Notes: generated by a model not told the origin, from the sequence alone. DNA of 64,000 bases from Cepaea nemoralis (GCA_014155875.1 JACEFZ010027942.1:439755-503754), one strand, 5' to 3'; positions 32,995 through 44,143 are shown, counted from the first letter of the stretch. A program made the numbers and translations.

Positions 32995-33235
32995 ATCTCC
33001 TGTCTTCATCATCATGTGCCATGCCGGTAAACGTGGGAGGTCATGTTTTGCCATCTCACGCCATCACCAGAGTCGCGGATTAGCTCATTGTTCTTCTCTC
33101 GACCATGTCATGTGGTCAAGTCATCCAGATATTTACTTTTCTGCCCCCCCCCCCCCCTTGCTCTTTACCCTCAATCTTGCCAGTTGTCACCAAGTTCTCT
33201 CATTTATTTCTTACCATAACGTGTCGCTTTGTGAC
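32995..33235 (-). pseudogene. LINE-R 3' fragment
   Basis: Begins on the plus strand with TCATCATCATGTGCCATGCC (the tail and last codons on the minus strand) and passes through GTGGTCAAGTCATCCAGATA to TTGCCAGTTGTCACCAAG. A C-run (33145-33158) has expanded within it. Same family as 41885-42240. Confidence 0.75.
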
Positions 33236-34555
33236 AGCCCCTTGGGAGATTAGTGTGGTGGTTTCTTCTTACCATTCACACCCGGATGAGATATTTAGTG
33301 ATGCGGTTTAACATTCTGTTGCGTGTAGCTCTTCTGGTCTTTTCTAATGTTGTCATGGAGGCAGTTTTACGGCCTACTATTTATAATTCTGAAGTGCAGG
33401 GGATTTTCAGTGCAAATATGTGACCATTCAGTTGTTCACACTTATCGATAAGATTATAATCTGATGTAATATCCCACGACTAGACAATGAACAAGAAGTA
33501 TGACTCGCTCATGTTCCATCCTTGGCTACAGTTATCTACACATGGATTGGGGCCAGGTGCGATTAGAGGTGGATGCTGAGAAATATAGCTTCTTCACTGA
33601 TTCAGTGACGAAGGATAATATATCACCAAATGTGACCTCCCATTTGGACAGAAGGACGATATATCGCTTACTAGGGTCATTGTGTTATTTGTTTCGATTC
33701 GAGATTTCTTAGGCAATTTAATTGCTCAGTGAACGGAAATTTAAATTATAAGACTTATTCATTTCATTGCTTACTACATTTGGTCCAAACCGACTTTTTA
33801 TTTGACACTGAATCAGTTATATTATTCTTTGGAGCCAACTGATAAAGATGATGATAAGGAGCATGACAAGAAGAAGACAACATCAACAAAGAGATCACAG
33901 CCAAACAACGAAGAACGCAATTTTCTATCAAGCTGTCACCACTGATTTCCAACGTTCTTATTTTGCGTAGATGTGCACCGACAAACATTGCCTGTTGAAT
34001 GTAACGCCTGACAACATCAACACGACACTCACAGGTAACTGACGCAAGTCGATGTCAAGTTACACTGTTCTATTCCAGAAACACAACACAGGAACAAAAA
34101 CATACAGCGTATTACGACATACAGGGCGGTCTCTCGTGGGGCATGTAGTGAAAAGTTACACACAAACTGCCAAGGCGGACTCGAAGGCAGCATGACAACA
34201 GAACAAACAGGAACGGTGGGCCGAGCTGGTATGATATATGTTGCCATATTTGTAGTCAGCAGATTGCATGTTTACCACGTTGGGGCCGTAACACAAGGTT
34301 ACAGTGCGTCATGGTTTGCTGGCAGTACAAGTGTTGGCGCATGTTGACAACGTTCTGACTAAATATAGTTTCCCTCACTATGAAGTAAACAGTAAAGTAA
34401 ACCTGTGTATATGCCAGTAAAGAATCGGCAACATTTAGTGGATCCGGTTATTGTACACAGTGGACAACTAGGGATATAATTAAATTGTAAGAAGACAGAG
34501 AATATGGTCGTTTCTAAGAAGAAAGAAACACCACAATCTAATATAAGGATGCCAG
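33236..34555. other. Intron sequence with one MITE-like copy
   Basis: Apart from the element at 33593-33820, I see no recognised feature. Confidence 0.4.
33593..33820. mobile_element. MITE-like element, copy 2 of 2
   Basis: Ends ACTGATTCAGTG and CACTGAATCAGTT are inverted repeats of each other. The interior matches 7857-8092 (AATATATCACCAAATGTGACC; TTTGGTCCAAACC). Confidence 0.65.
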
Positions 34556-34559
34556 TCTC

Positions 34560-34790
34560 CCTGTTCCAGTAGTTACACGACTTTCTCCGCAATCTCGTAT
34601 ACTCTCGTGAGTAACGTGACGTGCGCGAGAATCGGTAGCGGTTCTCTCCGCGTCGGTAACTTACGGGGTATGTGAGCCGGTCGCTCAGAAAGCAATGGCA
34701 AACTACTGAGCGTAATCTTGCCAAGAAATCAACAATCAGCTGAAAGATGCTGATGCTGACAGCGATGTCCTGTAAAGGATATGCGAAAAA
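34560..34790 (+). repeat. SINE-B copy, plus strand, well preserved
   Basis: Order: TCTCCGCAATCTCGTATA, GCGAGAATCGGTAGCGG, GAAAGCAATGGCAAACTACT, CAAGAAATCAACAATCAGCT and CTGTAAAGGATATGCG, then an A-run. It closely resembles the reverse complement of 2005-2240. Confidence 0.82.
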
Positions 34791-34906
34791 AAAATTATAA
34801 GGATAAATGGGAAAACAAGTGAATCGGCACACCTATCTCATAACCGTCATAACATCTAATGAGAGATGCCTTGACGAGATTAGAAGACTAATGGCTATGG
34901 CAAAGG

Positions 34907-34948
<42 letters not shown>

Positions 34949-35110
34949 AGTGCCCTGCCAGCGGGCGTAGGCGTTCATGGCTCTCCACAGATCTCGGTCG
35001 TTGGTGTTCTGGATCAACTCTGCTGATGGTATTCCTCCATGCCACCGTCTCAATCCATCCAGCATCAGTTCTCTTGGTCTGCCTCTGCCTCCCTTCCCCT
35101 AGATGGCAAA
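34907..35110 (-). pseudogene. LINE-W 3' fragment with (CAT)n tail
   Basis: The minus strand encodes LRRWHGGIPSAELIQNTNDR then LWRAMNAYARWQGT, followed by an ATG-repeat tail (34910-34947 on the plus strand as CAT). This is a non-LTR reverse transcriptase C-terminus. The family is shared with 51580-51770. Confidence 0.75.
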
Positions 35111-35393
35111 GGTAGACTTTTGCAAAAATTAAAACATACTGACTAATAAAAAGATGTCAACTGCAACACGAAAGATTGTTAAAGTGCTACATAGAACCTG
35201 TACTTTTGTATCGATGTCAAACGAAGATGAGCAGACAGACTGAAACCATCTGATGATTGTGGAATATGGTTTCTGAGGAAAATGAAAAGAATACCATGAA
35301 CAGACAGTAACCAATGGGTAAGTCCTACAAGAGGCAAATGAATGCTGCAAACTGATTAGAGACATAAGATGCAGACAGTCACTTGGGGGCGCT

Positions 35394-35432
<39 letters not shown>

Positions 35433-35700
35433 GACTTTTGCCGTCAAGCGCCGTGATGAGGAATAGTAAATGTTCCAGCGCCCGATGGTGGCACTGGATA
35501 GTGTGACTATACAACGCCTTTGATATCGCCAATTCATGTTCTTCTCAGGGCGTCTTCTTGCTCTCGAATCAGGTCTTCTTTGTTGTAGCGCCAGTCTACT
35601 ACTGGTGGGTGATGGTGTTGCATTCTAACGAGATGGCCGAACAATTTGATCTTCTGCCATTCAATATATGTGGCACAAGGCGCTGATCCTACTGCCTTTC
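35394..35700 (-). pseudogene. LINE-G 3' fragment with (CAT)n tail
   Basis: The plus strand starts with about 12 CAT units, then TTTTGCCGTCAAGCGCCGTG, GTTCCAGCGCCCGATGGTGG and TTCTTCTCAGGGCGTCTTC. On the minus strand this is the 3' coding end of a LINE, matching 36955-37137 and 48090-48205. Confidence 0.7.
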
Positions 35701-35739
35701 TAATAACATCATTTTTGGGGTGGGGGTGGGGGGGGCCTT

Positions 35740-36020
35740 TGAACTCAAGCGTAGTCCATACACACTACTTCTAGTAGTGCTGGGCTGAATTTTGCGTGTG
35801 GATTAACTTCCCTATTAACAGTGTCCCTCGCCATCAGGTGAACCCACTCCGACTTCAGAGGTACTTGTAATTTACGTCCCCAAGTCAAGGATGAGATTTC
35901 AACATTTCAGTCGAACTGTCCGGTGTAGGGGTTGAACCCCCTACCTCAGGCATCAGCGCACCGGATGTTTAAGAACACCCGTTATTATCCATTCAGCCAT
36001 GCTGACCTACATCATTTCTT
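35740..36020 (-). repeat. SINE-D copy, minus strand
   Basis: On the minus strand the tRNA-like head (TCAGCATGGCTGAATGGATA; B-box region GGGTTCAACCCC) is followed by a body. On the plus strand the body reads GTGTCCCTCGCCATCAGGTG, ACTTCAGAGGTACTTGTAAT and CTCAAGCGTAGTCCATACAC. Same family as 38380-38720 and 40500-40785. Confidence 0.82.
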
Positions 36021-36164
36021 ATTCGGTCTCGGATAGTTAAGTTGGTCCTATCAGAACACGCTGACAAATTCCTGTCTGCCTCTGCAAACGACAAGCACTG
36101 CGTGTGTATACTGATGGTCATCGCTGCCTACTTTCATCATGCCGAATTAGAAAAGACTCAGAGG

Positions 36165-36445
36165 TCGACGTGACCGAAAGGATTAAGGCGCTCGCCCTTA
36201 AACTCCCAGTGCACTGATGTTGGGGTAGTGCGTTCAAGCCACACACTGGTCAGTTGGTCTTAAATGTTGGCCTTTCGACCTTGGCTTGTGGAGGTAAATT
36301 ACTAAGTATCTCAAGTCGGGTACGTTCGCCTGATGGAGGAGAACACGTGTAATAGGGAAAGCTAAAACACTGGTGATCGAGTGAAATGGCGAGTCATGAC
36401 CGCCCACGCTTTCCGGCATGGCACATGATTGATTGATTGAATTCA
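36165..36445 (+). repeat. SINE-C: tRNA-like head with a LINE-R tail
   Basis: The head is GTGACCGAAAGGATTAAGGC with a B-box-like TGCGTTCAAGCC. The 3' end (GAAATGGCGAGTCATGACCG, then CCACGCTTTCCGGCATGGC) is homologous to the 3' end of LINE-R read on the minus strand at 41888-41950. A GATTGATTGATT tail follows. Confidence 0.72.
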
Positions 36446-36446
36446 C

Positions 36447-36545
36447 ACGCAAAAACCAGTCCAGTGCACTCACAAGTAGTAGCAATCACTTGTAGTAGTA
36501 GCATGTGTGTGGATTATGCTTGAGTTCTAAGCGAAAGAACGAAAG
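36447..36545 (+). repeat. SINE-D 3' fragment, plus strand
   Basis: CACGCAAAAACCAGTCCAGT and TGTGTGGATTATGCTTGAGT match the end of SINE-D, with a small GTAGTAG expansion. Confidence 0.6.
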
Positions 36546-36599
36546 ACCAAGTGGACAAGACTCTCAATGACAAGGATCGTCTGACTGCAACCACTAGAC

Positions 36600-36715
36600 C
36601 TGGCTGTGTTTCTCAGTTGTATAAGATCGATAACCGTGTGCGCTTTGGCACACATGTTCACATTTAGCTGTGTGCATCATGCATGCCAACAACTGAAGGT
36701 AAAATTGCCCTGGAA
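36600..36715 (+). repeat. Unclassified repeat, inverted partner at 39000-39112
   Basis: ATAAGATCGATAACCGTGTG, CGCTTTGGCACACATGTTCA and CATGCATGCCAACAACTGAA read in reverse complement at 39010-39112. Confidence 0.7.
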
Positions 36716-36954
36716 ATCAACAAGGGGTTGGGGTTGATCGCAACGTCCTGCAAATGACATGCAACATGTAGATCCTGCATGCCGGTAAACCAGAACCCAA
36801 TATATGGCTATGAATGGTGTCATTTAGTACAGAGTAAAGGTAATCACATACATGATGCCGGCTTCCTTTACTTCTTCTGATACCCACCTTTTAAGGCTGG
36901 ATCGACCCCAGAGTTGTACAAGCAGTTATGGGTTCGCATTCACATGGAAGCGTA

Positions 36955-37137
36955 AATTAAATGCGAAACCATGCGAAGAGACCAAGAGGACGCCCAAGAA
37001 GAAAATTGATTGACGACATCAAAGACATTCTACAATCACACGGAATGACACTATTCAGTGCCACCCATCGGGCGCTGGAGCGCACATTATTCCTCCCAAC
37101 GAGGCTTGACGGCAGAAGTGGAAGATGATGATGATGA
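36955..37137 (+). pseudogene. LINE-G 3' fragment
   Basis: Encodes a basic stretch (RRPRGRP-like, degraded) then HRALERTLFLPTRLDGRS, followed by a short GATGATGATG tail. C-terminal end of a non-LTR reverse transcriptase. Confidence 0.7.
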
Positions 37138-37329
37138 CCATAACTATCGGCCCGACCGGTCCTCTAGCCACTATTCTATCGCGTCTTCTGCTCTGGAGGT
37201 TTACTGGTCAGAAAACATTCAACATTGACACTACTCACAAAAAGAACCCAGGACCTGAACGTTGGTAGGCAGAGTGTGCTAACAGCTAAATTATCACTTC
37301 TCGGCGCAGTCATACAAGCTTGTGCTCAC

Positions 37330-37615
37330 ACACTGAATGCCGCCATCTTTCGCTAAGGGATAGTGAGCTCTGTTTCAACATTCAGATATACCTGATTCGA
37401 AGTCAACCGCAGCCGATTTGGGTAGTAGATCGATATGCGTTTATGTTTACAAAGGTATAAGTGTCGGCAGTTCAGAAAGCAATGGCAAACTACTGAACGT
37501 AAAAACAGTCTAGCAAATACATAAAAGTCCCCCCCCCCCCCCTCCCCCCCCCCCCCCAAAAAAAAATGCTGGTTATGCTTGCGACGTCTTGTAAATAAAT
37601 GTGCAACTAATTAAT
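37330..37615 (+). repeat. SINE-B copy, plus strand, with poly-C expansion
   Basis: TTCAACATTCAGATATACC, GAAAGCAATGGCAAACTACT and TGCTGGTTATGCTTGCGACG are the SINE-B landmarks. C-runs at 37529-37557 followed by A-run replace the middle of the body. Confidence 0.7.
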
Positions 37616-38115
37616 TTGTAAGCGTCATTTATCGAAGCGCACATTCAGCATTGAAAATGTGATACACAATACAATTAACTTGATAATCCAGCTGCCGTGA
37701 TCAGACCTGATTTTGTCCTCACTCCGTAAGCTCCTCTTCCCCACCTCCCTCAGGTTAAATTTTTTAAACAGTGTTAGGACCTAATCTGGCACTAGTCACA
37801 GATACAACTGTGGTTAAACTGCCTCGCAGGAAAACGGCACAGCATCATGCCTTATTCTCGTCCTCTTATGTCTTTTTATGCTGTTATGTAACATATTCTT
37901 TGTGCGTAATTTTTTCCCCCCACAATATATGTACCAGCATGCTACCAGAAAGTAATGCCACCAGAAAGAAGATAAGACGGGAAATGTAATTTAACACATT
38001 GTTGTGCTCCGTGAGCAAAGCTAGCGTGTATGCGTTATTTAATACAACGCGTCTATACAAGGATAACCAAGAAAATCAATCGCGAAAACGGGTTCAGTAT
38101 CTACATATTTCAGTA
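37616..38115. other. Intron sequence, no family recognised
   Basis: No feature recognised. Confidence 0.4.
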
Positions 38116-38119
38116 CGAG

Positions 38120-38262
38120 CGAGATCCGTCTTCGTCGCCTTCTTCGATCGCCCAATATATAGCGTTATGTCTGTTTACAGCAGAGTTGCGATATGTGCGC
38201 AATTCGGCCATCTTCAAGTATTTGTTGACGGGGGTTAGCCTTGCCGTTGAAACAGAACCTAC
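38120..38262 (-). repeat. SINE-E copy, minus strand, diverged
   Basis: CGCCTTCTTCGATCGCCC, GTCTGTTTACAGCAGAGTTG, GCGCAATTCGGCCATCTTC and GGGTTAGCCTTGCCG are the reverse complement of SINE-E landmarks. Confidence 0.72.
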
Positions 38263-38284
38263 TGTGTTATATACTAAGACAGCA

Positions 38285-38289
38285 CGAAT

Positions 38290-38365
<76 letters not shown>
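38285..38365. repeat. (ACAG)n microsatellite
   Basis: About 20 perfect units. Confidence 0.97.
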
Positions 38366-38379
38366 TTCTTGTTTATTCA

Positions 38380-38456
38380 GTCGCTCGCTTTGAGCTTGAG
38401 CGTAGTGCTATCACACAACAACAACAACAACAACAACTACTACTACTACTACTACA

Positions 38457-38493
<37 letters not shown>

Positions 38494-38720
38494 ACTACTA
38501 CATCAACCACCACCACCACCACCACCACAACTACTACTACTACTACTAACTAGTGTAGACTGATCGTTACGTGTGGATTAGCTTTCCCAGTGTCCTCCGC
38601 CATCTCAGGTGAATCTATTCGACTTATAAAGTACGTTACTTGTAATTTACCTCTCTCTCCCCCCCCCCCCCCCAAGTGAACAATTTAGTCCAACTGATCT
38701 GCGCATGGAACGAACCCCCT
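38380..38720 (-). repeat. SINE-D copy expanded by trinucleotide repeats
   Basis: The 3' end (CGCTTTGAGCTTGAGCGTAG on the plus strand) and the rest of the body (GTGTGGATTAGCTTTCCCAG onward at 38568) match SINE-D. They are separated by about 140 bp of CAA, ACT and CAC trinucleotide repeats (38416-38549). Confidence 0.75.
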
Positions 38721-38999
38721 ACCGCGCTCTTCAAAGAAAGTTTAAGCACGAGCACGTCAAACCTGTCTGTCACGTCGACTTCGAACAAAGCTGTATGAAT
38801 CAAACAGAATATAGTGGTTTGCACATCATTTGTATTTGTATTAGCTAACTTGTGTGTTACTGGAACAGGCTGAAGAGCGTCATTTGAGGAAAGAAAGCGC
38901 CATAAGGTACAATGCTGTAAGAACGAAGTAAGAATGAAACTACGGCGCTAACAACTGGATCCTCACATGTGCACGCGTCACTAACAACCTTAGGTTGAT
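38721..38999. other. Intron sequence, no family recognised
   Basis: No feature recognised. Confidence 0.4.
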
Positions 39000-39112
39000 T
39001 TACTATGTAGGTAATTTTACGTTCAGTTGTTGGCATGCATGATGCACACACACAAATTTGAACATGTTTGCCAAAGCGCACACAGTTATCGATCCTATAC
39101 AACTGGGGGGGG
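39000..39112 (-). repeat. Inverted partner of 36600-36715
   Basis: GTTGGCATGCATGATGCACA, TTTGCCAAAGCGCACACAG and ATCGATCCTATACAACTG are the reverse complement of the 36.6-kb segment. A G-run follows. Confidence 0.7.
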
Positions 39113-39196
39113 GGGGGGGGATTACAAAACAGAGCCAGGACTCCTATTTGCAGCCAGACAGTTCTTGTCATAGACAAGAGGACGAGAATAAGACTA

Positions 39197-39197
<1 letters not shown>

Positions 39198-39229
<32 letters not shown>

Positions 39230-39240
39230 CTCCCCCACCC
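39198..39240. repeat. (CT)n and C-rich tract
   Basis: CT repeat of about 22 bases plus C-rich sequence. Confidence 0.93.
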
Positions 39241-39445
39241 CCTCAAGACAATAGCCATTGTTTGGCGACGTTAGGATGAGCGTGTCTGGAGAAGGTTTTG
39301 ACAATAGGAAGATACAGAGTGTTAGAGATAGACGTGGACAATGCGTGTAAGTGCTGCCTAGGTTGACGCAGTACCAGGATGAAGAGAACATATGTTTGTG
39401 ATGGGGCGTCATCGCCTGCGCCGCTAGGAATAGCGTACACACACA

Positions 39446-39448
39446 CAC

Positions 39449-39514
<66 letters not shown>

Positions 39515-39537
39515 GAGAGAGAGAGAGAGAGAGAGAA
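39446..39537. repeat. (CA)n-(GA)n microsatellite
   Basis: Short CA repeat passing into about 40 GA units with one interruption. Confidence 0.97.
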
Positions 39538-40065
39538 ATCAGGCTACAATCATCAATACACCACCACATAACATATGTGAAATCCTACAACCCCACAGTC
39601 CGACAGTAATATCTTCCATGGGGCCATCTCCACTTGAGACATTGTGTAAATAAATTACTTGAAATAAATGAAATCTCTCGTAAAAGTTTTTATAAACATT
39701 CATTTCGATTGAACCAACGCGAAAATAAACAAATGTTAATCAAAAATTCACCTCAAATTAGAAGTGATATCTCTATTCAAATAAGATGTAAACATAAGAA
39801 TCGACAAATGTGGAATCGGCAATTTACTGAAAATTCCTTTGAACATATTGAAAAGGATACGTCAATAACAGGTTTTCACACGTCAACACAGAAAGCTGCG
39901 GTCTGCAGCTTATCGGGATTATAAACCGACCTGAGTCAGTTTTCGGCTTGAGAAATAGAATCGGTGCTGAAGTACGCGTGGATTTTCGTGGGTTTAAAGT
40001 AAGAAACAGTAAGTTTACAAACACGTTTCTCTTTTTAGAACTAACCATAACTAACTTTAAGTGTG
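39538..40065. other. Intron sequence, no family recognised
   Basis: A plus-strand open frame at 39634-39924 (96 codons) has no recognised domain and no splice support. Confidence 0.4.
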
Positions 40066-40069
40066 GTTC

Positions 40070-40310
40070 CAGGGTATTAAAGTAATTGCACCGGGTTTTG
40101 CCCAACACGGCTCGGTCTCTCTCAAGCCGCTTGCCGAGAGCATCGCACAGAGTACAAATTCGGTAGCTCCAGCGTTGTCCCCCTAGGAGTCTCCGGGAAA
40201 ACAAAACTGAGATCGTGGTCTGAACTGCGCAGAGCGAACCCATGACCTTCAGAAGCGAGGCAGATGGCTAAACTATATCGCCACGGAGTGCGGTTCCAGC
40301 AAGGAGAAGC
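40070..40310 (-). repeat. SINE-A copy, minus strand
   Basis: Plus-strand landmarks CACCGGGTTTTGCCCAACAC, GGCTCGGTCTCTCTCAAGC, GGAGTCTCCGGGAAAAC, AGCGAACCCATGACC (B box in reverse) and TCGCCACGGAG (head in reverse). Confidence 0.8.
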
Positions 40311-40499
40311 GCGTGTGAGGGAACAAATCCGACCTGTGTACAACCAGTGTGTTACGTGGACAAACAGAAGCTACTCTGTGCATCTTCAGAAGGAGAAAGG
40401 GCGTCTATGGGATTGCTAGGAGTACTAAGATATCGATTCTTAGAACGAAGAACTACACGTATTCTTGCTATACATTTGTGTGTGTTTTGTTTTTACGTT

Positions 40500-40785
40500 C
40501 GCTTGCTTTGAACTGAAGCGTAGTCCATACACGTGATTATCGTCTAGCACACTGGCCTGATTTTTGCGTGGGAATTACCTTTCCCTATTATCAGTGTCCC
40601 TCGCCAACAAGCGAACCCAGCCCGACTTCTGAGGTATTTGTAATCTATGTTCTCAAGTCAAGAACGAGAAGTCAACATTATCATTCCAACCGCATGGTGT
40701 AGGGGTTGAACCCATCATCTCGGCATCAGCACACCGGCAGGTTAAGAGCGAGTGCTCTTATCCATTCGGTCATGCTGACCCCCGC
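40500..40785 (-). repeat. SINE-D copy, minus strand, best preserved
   Basis: On the minus strand the head begins GTCAGCATGACCGAATGGAT, and the B-box region is GGGTTCAACCCC. The body runs to CGTGTATGGACTACGCTTCA. Confidence 0.83.
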
Positions 40786-40804
40786 TATGCTATAAACAAT
40801 GATA

Positions 40805-40962
40805 TAGGGTGTATTTGTAATGAATGTGCAGTGTTTGAAAATATTGCCGGTCCAAGTTTTGTATTTACCCTATGTAAAGTTCATGCAACATAGCAGGTAA
40901 ACACAATATTTGGATCGGCAATATTTTCAAACACTGCACAGTCATTAACAATACACCCTGTA
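40805..40962. mobile_element. Hairpin MITE copy 3
   Basis: TAGGGTGTATTTGTAATGA ... GAAAATATTGCCGGTCC and its mirror, ending AATACACCCTG. Same family as 22566, 25248 and 41419. Confidence 0.9.
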
Positions 40963-41418
40963 GTTGTTCTGCTGAAAAGCTCATAAACATGTTACGGGGT
41001 CATTTTGATGTCAGCTCCATATACGATACCGCACGGTCCGACCTGCACTCTTAGCTACGCCTCTGGATTAAACTGCTTGTTACACAAATAATGCTGACTG
41101 GCATGCAACAAAGCCTATCGTGTGGAAAGTGCAACGGGAAGTTTTTTTTGTTGCAACATGTAAATTGTGCCTGCTAACTCAACATGTGCAGTAGCTGAAG
41201 CGAACATGTGATGTTGATTGTTTGTGACAAGCAGACGACCTGAATAGAGATATTTTGAAGAATGTAGGTTAACCAAATATCAAGAAGCAATAGGACCGGG
41301 AAACAACAACCACAACGGGCAAGTTAACAACAGATTGCGAATCCAATCAGGCTACCCAGGTCGTTCAACCAGTTAGAAGGTAAGGTGACAACGCCGCGAA
41401 TAAATGAAGGGTCTCTAA
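40963..41418. other. Intron sequence between two hairpin MITEs
   Basis: No feature recognised in this ~450-bp stretch. Confidence 0.4.
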
Positions 41419-41571
41419 TAGGGTGTATTGTTAATGACTGTGCAGAGTTTGATAATATTGCCAGTCCAAGTTTTGTATTTACCTATTATGTTGCATGAAC
41501 GTTAGGTGAACACAAAACTTGGACCGGCAATATTTTCAAACACTGCACGGTCATTAAAACATACACCCTAT
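41419..41571. mobile_element. Hairpin MITE copy 4
   Basis: TAGGGTGTATTGTTAATGAC ... ATACACCCTA with the same palindromic arms. The centre is slightly shortened. Confidence 0.9.
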
Positions 41572-41689
41572 AGTAACTTTATGGAGAATAACAAGTGCTA
41601 GTTAATGAAAGATCACATTTTCAATGCAACTCAAAGACATTTGACACGTCATAAGGCGCATTAGACATATGGTGCTAGACCCACATTTA

Positions 41690-41885
41690 CATTTACCCAC
41701 CGACACTCAGTGGCTGATGTGACAGTATCACACCGGCAACCTTCACTTCCCAATATATTTCATGGTACTCATTTTAGGCTAGGTCGACCTGGGAGCCCAG
41801 GTGCATTGTTAAAACTTCAGCTCGATGTTGATCCGAACCCTTGACCACACAGGCTGGTAGGTAAGCGTCTAGCTACTATACTACC
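41690..41885 (-). repeat. SINE-F copy, minus strand
   Basis: On the minus strand it starts GGCCGCGGTAGTATAGTAGC and carries a B-box-like AGGGTTCGGATC, then a body ending near GTGTCGGTGGGTAAATG. The second copy is at 45405-45590. Confidence 0.75.
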
Positions 41886-42240
41886 GCGGCCACATCTACA
41901 TCATAATCATGCGCCATGCCGATAAGCGTAGGCGGTTATGATTAGCCATCCATCTTACGAGATCACCAGAGTCGTTGATCAGCTCAGTGTTCTTGCCTCG
42001 ACCACACCACGTGGCCAAGCCATCCAGGTATTTACTTCTCTGCCTTCCCCCTGTTCTCTTCCCCTCAATCTTGCCAGTTGTCACCAAGTTATCCAGGTGG
42101 TGGATGACATTTTAAAGGTAGCCGACAAATACTTGTTGGTTATGGTCTCAAGTTCCGCGACGGTAGGCAGAGGATCTCTTTAACGAGACGATGGCTACGG
42201 TCACCGGCCAGCATGATCACTGCCATGAAGACAAGCAATG
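41885..42240 (-). pseudogene. LINE-R 3' end
   Basis: The minus strand from 42087 encodes VTTGKIEGKRTGGRQR, then LDGLATWCG and RWMANHNRLRLSAWRMI, with an ATTATGATG-type end. This basic, RGR-like C-terminus with the final W-R-M segment is the end of an RNase H-less non-LTR reverse transcriptase. Confidence 0.75.
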
Positions 42241-42565
42241 GCGAACTACCTTCTGTAAAGAAGCCTAGTTTATCATGATTCCTCAAATTACAGATTGTCA
42301 CAAGAAAAGGACAGCTAACACTGAAATTGGGAACACATCAACAATGACATCCTAAAATAGACACCCGTTGGCTGACACAATTGAGCACATGAAATTACAA
42401 GAATACATGGGTTCTGGAGTCAATTCTAAGCAATGCTAACATGTTTTGTTTGCTGGCTGAGTGTAGCAGATATTTCTCACAGTCCGAAGAATATGTAGCC
42501 AGGAAAGAATTCTGTCCTTATCTGATAGTTCTGGGTTTAGGCAGCTCACAGATTAAACGAGGGGG
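42241..42565. other. Intron sequence, no family recognised
   Basis: No feature recognised apart from a G-run at 42561-42570. Confidence 0.4.
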
Positions 42566-42567
42566 GG

Positions 42568-42975
42568 GGGGCTGAGTGGCCTCGAAGTATGGTGTCCGCC
42601 TCGAGTGCTGGAGGTCCCGGGTTCAAGTCCCAATGAGGGCCGAGATTTTTTCACGTGGACTTCTAGTAACAAACTTTCCCCTGGTCTCTGGGTAGTGAGA
42701 TCGGACGCACGTGTGTATTGTTGCGCACGTAAAAAAAATCCATTGGTAGTTGGAAATCGAAAAAGAGTAGCCTAACGGCGTTGCCCGGGCAAAATTTCGA
42801 GTTAAAAATCTACCCAAAGTATTTCAGGATCCTCTCCGGTGCTACAGGAGTTCGTGCACTGAGCTGAGATTCTCCGGACTCAGGCTTGAGTTAGGAGTAG
42901 AACGGGGCACTTGTGGGTCACACCCGTGTGCAGTGATATCGATCCGTTGACTAAACTGAACTAAAATAAACAGAT
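42568..42975 (+). repeat. SINE-G, long tRNA-derived SINE
   Basis: The tRNA-like head GGGCTGAGTGGCCTCGAAGT ... with B box CCGGGTTCAAGTCCC (about 42617-42631) is followed by a ~330-bp body with ATCCATTGGTAGTTGGAAAT, CCTAACGGCGTTGCC and CTCAGGCTTGAGTTAGGAGT, and a degenerate CTAAACTGAACTAAAA tail. Confidence 0.8.
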
Positions 42976-43079
42976 CAAACTAATGATAGCATCTTGTAGG
43001 ACTTTCAATCCCAGAAGATTATTAAGTCAATACTGTGAGAAGGAACCAAAGTAACATAAAACTTGTGACGTAAAGAGGT

Positions 43080-43800
43080 ACAGTAATAATAGAGATATAA
43101 TTTAAAGTAAAAGCAAACTGAGACGAAATCAGTTAAAGTAACAAAGGGGACAGAAAGATTAAAAATAACAGCTAATGGGGACGAGAGCCATTAAACCAAC
43201 ACCAGAGACAAACATTTAAAGTAGTAACAGCTAGCTCAATGGTTAGATACGAATTCTGTCCGTATTCCACAGTTGTAGGTTCATGTGTCATGTAGGTCAT
43301 AGACCTGGTTAATAAAGACACCTTTTTTTTTGGGGTGTCTAGTTGGTCATATGTCGAAGTCCATTTGTTCCTGCAGAGAGGCACCGTCGTAATTTGGAGG
43401 TAACAGGTTGGAATCCCGGATGACAACTATAGCTTTCAATTTGTATGTTGTCTTGTGCGTCCTCTTGCTCTACTTCCTTATTCTCACTTCTATAAACAAT
43501 ACTAGGTGTGTTTATTTATGAACTGTAACAGTTACTTGGAAATAACAACATGGGCGAATATTTTAAAGTAATAGCTACTTGGGACGGAAAGAGTAAAAGT
43601 AACAACATACACACAGCTAAATGGGACGAAAGGAGTTAAAGTAACAGCTGACAAGGACGAAAGGGGCTAATAATGTAACAAAATAAATCGTCATATTTAA
43701 AGTAACACATAGCTGGAATGGAAAGAGTTAAAGCTACAGGGACAAAGAATTTAAAATACCAGCTAACTGGGACGAAAGGAGTTAAGGCAACAACAATTTT
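43080..43800. repeat. Degenerate ~35-bp minisatellite, interrupted
   Basis: Units of AACAGCTAACTGGGACGAAA then GGAGTTAAAGTAAC recur at 43100-43200 and 43555-43800. The middle (43200-43550) is unrelated. Confidence 0.8.
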
Positions 43801-44141
43801 CGAAACGTTGCATGAGTAAAATTGCTCGTTGTGACAGCACAGGCCAACATATTCTCTGTTTACCATAGCCCTACTGGGAATCCAGCGTGTCCGAGTGGCA
43901 GCAATCCTGAACCCAATTCTTCGCAAACACACTTTGACTACCAGTCAATTCTCACAGCCCCGACGGACGGTTATTACCAGCATTGTGTTGCAGCTGAGAA
44001 GGCCTATATTAAGCAAGTCCTTGGCGACGCTGAAATAGCTGGCTAGCCCGTAGCAGCCAGCTCATCAGGCTCTTGTCAACCTTAAGGACTTACCTTTGAC
44101 ATATAGATTTAGCGGGAACCAGAAATATGGTTGACGTCTGC

Positions 44142-44143
44142 GC

